Source: Candidatus Peregrinibacteria bacterium (lineage in GTDB: Bacteria > Patescibacteriota > Gracilibacteria > UBA1369 > JACRIC01). From it: a DNA stretch of 22,879 nucleotides. Positions 20,526-22,879 of the stretch are shown piece after piece. Position 1 is the first letter of the stretch; the number at the start of each line of letters is the position of its first letter. The DNA is taken from NCBI GenBank assembly GCA_016235915.1, contig JACRIC010000031.1, positions 1 to 22,879 of the forward strand. Reading direction: 5' to 3'. The position numbers and the translations under genes are program-made. Below the pieces are notes generated by a model. The model was not told the origin of the DNA. It saw nothing but the letters and a program-made list of their open reading frames with translations, and did no database searches.

Positions 20526-22879
20526 ATGCAAAACCTCCTCTCCACCCTCTCAAAATTTCTCACTTCCTCATGGCGGTTCGTGACGGCCTATCCGCTCGAA
20601 TCGCTCATTGGCCTTGTCCTCCTCTACATCGGATGGAGAATATTTTGGTGGGCCATTCGTTTTCTCTCAGAATTCATCGGCAGAAAAAACCTGGTGTACA
20701 TGCGGATCACGCTCCCTCGCGCCGATTCAAAAATGGATCAGGAAAAAGACACGAAAAAAGATTTCAAAGAAATCGTCGGCATCATGGAGCAGTTTTTTCG
20801 ATCGCTGTATGAAATCGGGGAACTCAATCTCTGGAATATGATTCGCGTGAAACTCTTCAATGACGCGGTGATTTCCTTTGAACTCATCACGAAAAATAAG
20901 GAACTTCAATTCTACGTCGTGACGTACAAATATTACTCTTCCATCGTTGAGAAGCAGATTACGGCTTTTTATCCAGATGCCGACATTCAATATGAAAAAT
21001 CATATGAAATCAAAAAATCCGGCCACGTGCTCCGAAACTATTTTCTCTATCTCAAACGATCTTTCTGGTTTCCAATAAGAACGTACAAACTCTTGGAACA
21101 TGATCCTTTAGACGACCTCTCAAACGTTTTTTCCAAAATGGAAGAAGACGAAATCTCGGTGATACAAATTGCCATTCGACCAAAAAATCCGAAATGGCGC
21201 AAAAAAGCCCTAAAAATGGGCTCTCAAATGTTTAAAGGGAAAAAAAAAGCCAGCGGAATCGGCATGTTAAATAGCATTTTTGTCGGACTCTTGAGCGGAT
21301 ATGATGCGGTGAAAGGAGGGACAAACGCTCCGGGCGCATCCGGCGGCGATGCCTACGTCCGCATGCTTCAAACCGAAGAAGAAACCGCAAAACATGTCGG
21401 AGAAAAATGCGATCAGGACGGGTTTGATACCGTTATCCGCATTTTTGCTTCGTCTTCCAATGCCATGCGGGTTGAGAATCTTCTGAATTCCGTGGTCGTG
21501 GCCTTCAATATTTTCAAAAGTCCGGCCATGAATTATTTTCAAAACCGCCGCATTATCCCGATCTGGTGGATCAACAACCTCATTCAAAAATGGAATTTCA
21601 CGAACCGTTTTTTTCAGCATGGAGAAAAATCATCTATTCTTGTACCAGACGAGCTCGCATCTCTCTTTCATTTTCCAAACAGTCGCTACAACCTCACACC
21701 CATTATCAAATGGCTTTCGTATAAAGTTCTTTCAGCTCCGGTGGATCTCCCAAGTGAAGGCATCCTGCTCGGAAACAATGTTTATCGCGGCGCAAAACGC
21801 GAAATTCACTTTCAAAAAAATGATCGACGACGACATCACTACGTTATCGGACAAACCGGTACGGGTAAATCGGTCTTTATCGGATACTTGGCAAGACAGG
21901 ATATTAAAAACGGAGCAGGCGTCTGCGTGGTGGATCCGCACGGCGACCTCATTGAAGACATTCTCTGCTACATCCCGAAAGAACGCGCCAAAGATGTGAT
22001 CGTCTTCAGCCCCGCGGATCAGGAACGACCCATGGGACTGAATATTCTCGAAGCAAAAACACCGGCAGAAATGGATATGGCATCAAGCCAAGCCACGGAA
22101 ATTTTCATCAAACTCTTCGGCGATGAGATTTTCGGTCCGCGCATCCAGCACTATTTCCGAAACGCCTGTCTCACGCTCATGGAAGATGAGGAAGAAGGCG
22201 CGACACTCATCGACGTGCCACGGATGTTCACGGATAACGATTTCATGAATTATAAAGTGAAAAAAATAAAAAATCCGGTAGTGAAGTCGTTTTGGGAGCA
22301 TGAATATAAACAAACAGGAGAAAGAGAGCGTCAGGAAATGATCCCGTATTTTTCAGCAAAATTCGGTCCGTTTATTACTAATACGATCATGAGAAATACC
22401 ATTGGCCAAACAAAATCCGCGTTTAATCTCCGCGAATGCATGGATCAGCAAAAAATTCTCCTCATCAATCTTTCCAAAGGCGCCATCGGCGATTTGAACA
22501 CCCAGCTCCTCGGACTCGTGATCGTGGCGCGCGTGCAAATGGCCGCCATGAGCCGGGTGGATATACCCGAAGATCAGAGAAAAGATTTTTATCTCTACGT
22601 CGATGAATTCCAAAATTTCGCGACTGATAGCTTCTGCTCCATTTTGTCAGAAGCCCGAAAGTATCATCTCTGTCTTATCATGGCTCACCAGTACATCAAT
22701 CAGCTTGTGACTTCAAAATTTGGGACAACCTCCACCCAAATCCGCGACGCGGTTTTCGGCAACGTCGGCACGCTCATGTCCTTCAAAGTCGGCGCTGAAG
22801 ACGCGGAATATCTGGCAAAAGAATACGCGCCTGTGCTTTCCGAGCAGGACATCATCGGCATCGCCAATTACAAAGCGTA
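20526..22879 (+). CDS. TraG/HerA-like ATPase with membrane-anchored N-terminal region, partial
   Basis: An ATPase related to type IV coupling proteins (TraG/TraD/VirD4) and HerA-type DNA pumps; in CPR genomes such proteins are common, with DNA transfer or pilus-related roles proposed. The frame is open for 784 codons from ATG 20526 to the right edge, so the C-terminus is missing. A membrane segment lies near residues 25-48 (LIGLVLLYIGWRIFWWAIRF). A soluble N-terminal region of about 380 residues follows, which I do not recognise. Then comes the motor: Walker A GQTGTGKS at 442-449, VVDPHGDLIEDIL, GDEIFGPRIQHYFRNA, ILLINLSKGAIGDLNTQLLG, and Walker B FYLYVDEFQNF with Asp693-Glu694, followed by EARKYHLCLIMAHQYI, typical of the TraG/VirD4 group. 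The start context is ATATCCATG, with no Shine-Dalgarno. Confidence 0.88.
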   Translation, partial: MQNLLSTLSKFLTSSWRFVTAYPLESLIGLVLLYIGWRIFWWAIRFLSEFIGRKNLVYMRITLPRADSKMDQEKDTKKDFKEIVGIMEQFFRSLYEIGELNLWNMIRVKLFNDAVISFELITKNKELQFYVVTYKYYSSIVEKQITAFYPDADIQYEKSYEIKKSGHVLRNYFLYLKRSFWFPIRTYKLLEHDPLDDLSNVFSKMEEDEISVIQIAIRPKNPKWRKKALKMGSQMFKGKKKASGIGMLNSIFVGLLSGYDAVKGGTNAPGASGGDAYVRMLQTEEETAKHVGEKCDQDGFDTVIRIFASSSNAMRVENLLNSVVVAFNIFKSPAMNYFQNRRIIPIWWINNLIQKWNFTNRFFQHGEKSSILVPDELASLFHFPNSRYNLTPIIKWLSYKVLSAPVDLPSEGILLGNNVYRGAKREIHFQKNDRRRHHYVIGQTGTGKSVFIGYLARQDIKNGAGVCVVDPHGDLIEDILCYIPKERAKDVIVFSPADQERPMGLNILEAKTPAEMDMASSQATEIFIKLFGDEIFGPRIQHYFRNACLTLMEDEEEGATLIDVPRMFTDNDFMNYKVKKIKNPVVKSFWEHEYKQTGERERQEMIPYFSAKFGPFITNTIMRNTIGQTKSAFNLRECMDQQKILLINLSKGAIGDLNTQLLGLVIVARVQMAAMSRVDIPEDQRKDFYLYVDEFQNFATDSFCSILSEARKYHLCLIMAHQYINQLVTSKFGTTSTQIRDAVFGNVGTLMSFKVGAEDAEYLAKEYAPVLSEQDIIGIANYKA

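Noticed and set aside
1..22879. CRISPR array, tRNA or rRNA genes, or an integron-like array.
   Set aside because: The repeats are scattered palindromes without regular spacers, and no tRNA- or rRNA-like sequence was recognised by eye on either strand.
1..22879. Alternative genetic code with TGA read as Gly.
   Set aside because: ileS, ruvX, purC and the YvlD-like gene end at TGA exactly where their families end, and no intact gene has an internal TGA in frame.

Overview
The window looks like a piece of a small-genome bacterium of the Candidate Phyla Radiation / Patescibacteria type. This is inferred from the gene content: a eukaryote/archaeal-like isoleucyl-tRNA synthetase, a TraG/HerA-like ATPase with a large membrane-anchored N-terminal region, a YvlD-like membrane protein, a BRO-N fragment and only sparse biosynthesis. 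Genes end in TGA as well as TAA and TAG, and no real gene has an in-frame TGA, so the standard bacterial code applies and the recoded Gracilibacteria/SR1 lineages are unlikely. Start codons have almost no Shine-Dalgarno sequence in front of them; several sit behind a short pyrimidine-rich stretch such as TTCCC, and two have a -10 box about 10 bases away, which suggests leaderless messages. The exact lineage cannot be settled by eye.

Layout. 1-3504: surface and transport genes, namely a solute-binding lipoprotein (cut by the left edge), a family 2 glycosyltransferase and an ALG5-like glycosyltransferase broken by a frameshift at a T6 run. 3505-4733: a BRO-N remnant, the single-strand DNA-binding protein and many small palindromic repeats. 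4734-6989: a ribE-ribH-pgk operon (riboflavin synthase, lumazine synthase, phosphoglycerate kinase) behind an extended -10 promoter. 7051-8295: an unrecognised exported helical protein. 8330-14954, minus strand: ileS, a yvlD-like gene, secG, an oligopeptide-binding-like protein, a 198-base nested inverted repeat, rplI and ruvX. 14983-15915: an HTH-Fic protein with a palindrome inside its promoter. 15968-20432: a purine block with purC, purE and purB on the minus strand and purA divergent. 20526-end: a TraG/HerA-like ATPase, cut by the right edge.

The purine genes form a coherent set. PurE (of the class II, vertebrate PAICS-like type) and PurC turn AIR into SAICAR, PurB releases AICAR, and PurA plus PurB turn IMP into AMP. 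RibE and RibH together make riboflavin from the pyrimidine and butanone-phosphate precursors, whose genes are not here.

The most striking non-gene signal is a family of 29-base hairpins, TGTCA-NNN-core-NNN'-TGACA, whose stems come in two versions (TGG/CCA and CCC/GGG) with matching changes on both sides. They sit between genes and also, as an inverted pair, in frame inside ileS, where they are translated. A different palindrome is translated inside the glycosyltransferase at 1426-2556. This resembles the rickettsial palindromic elements, which also insert into proteins in frame.
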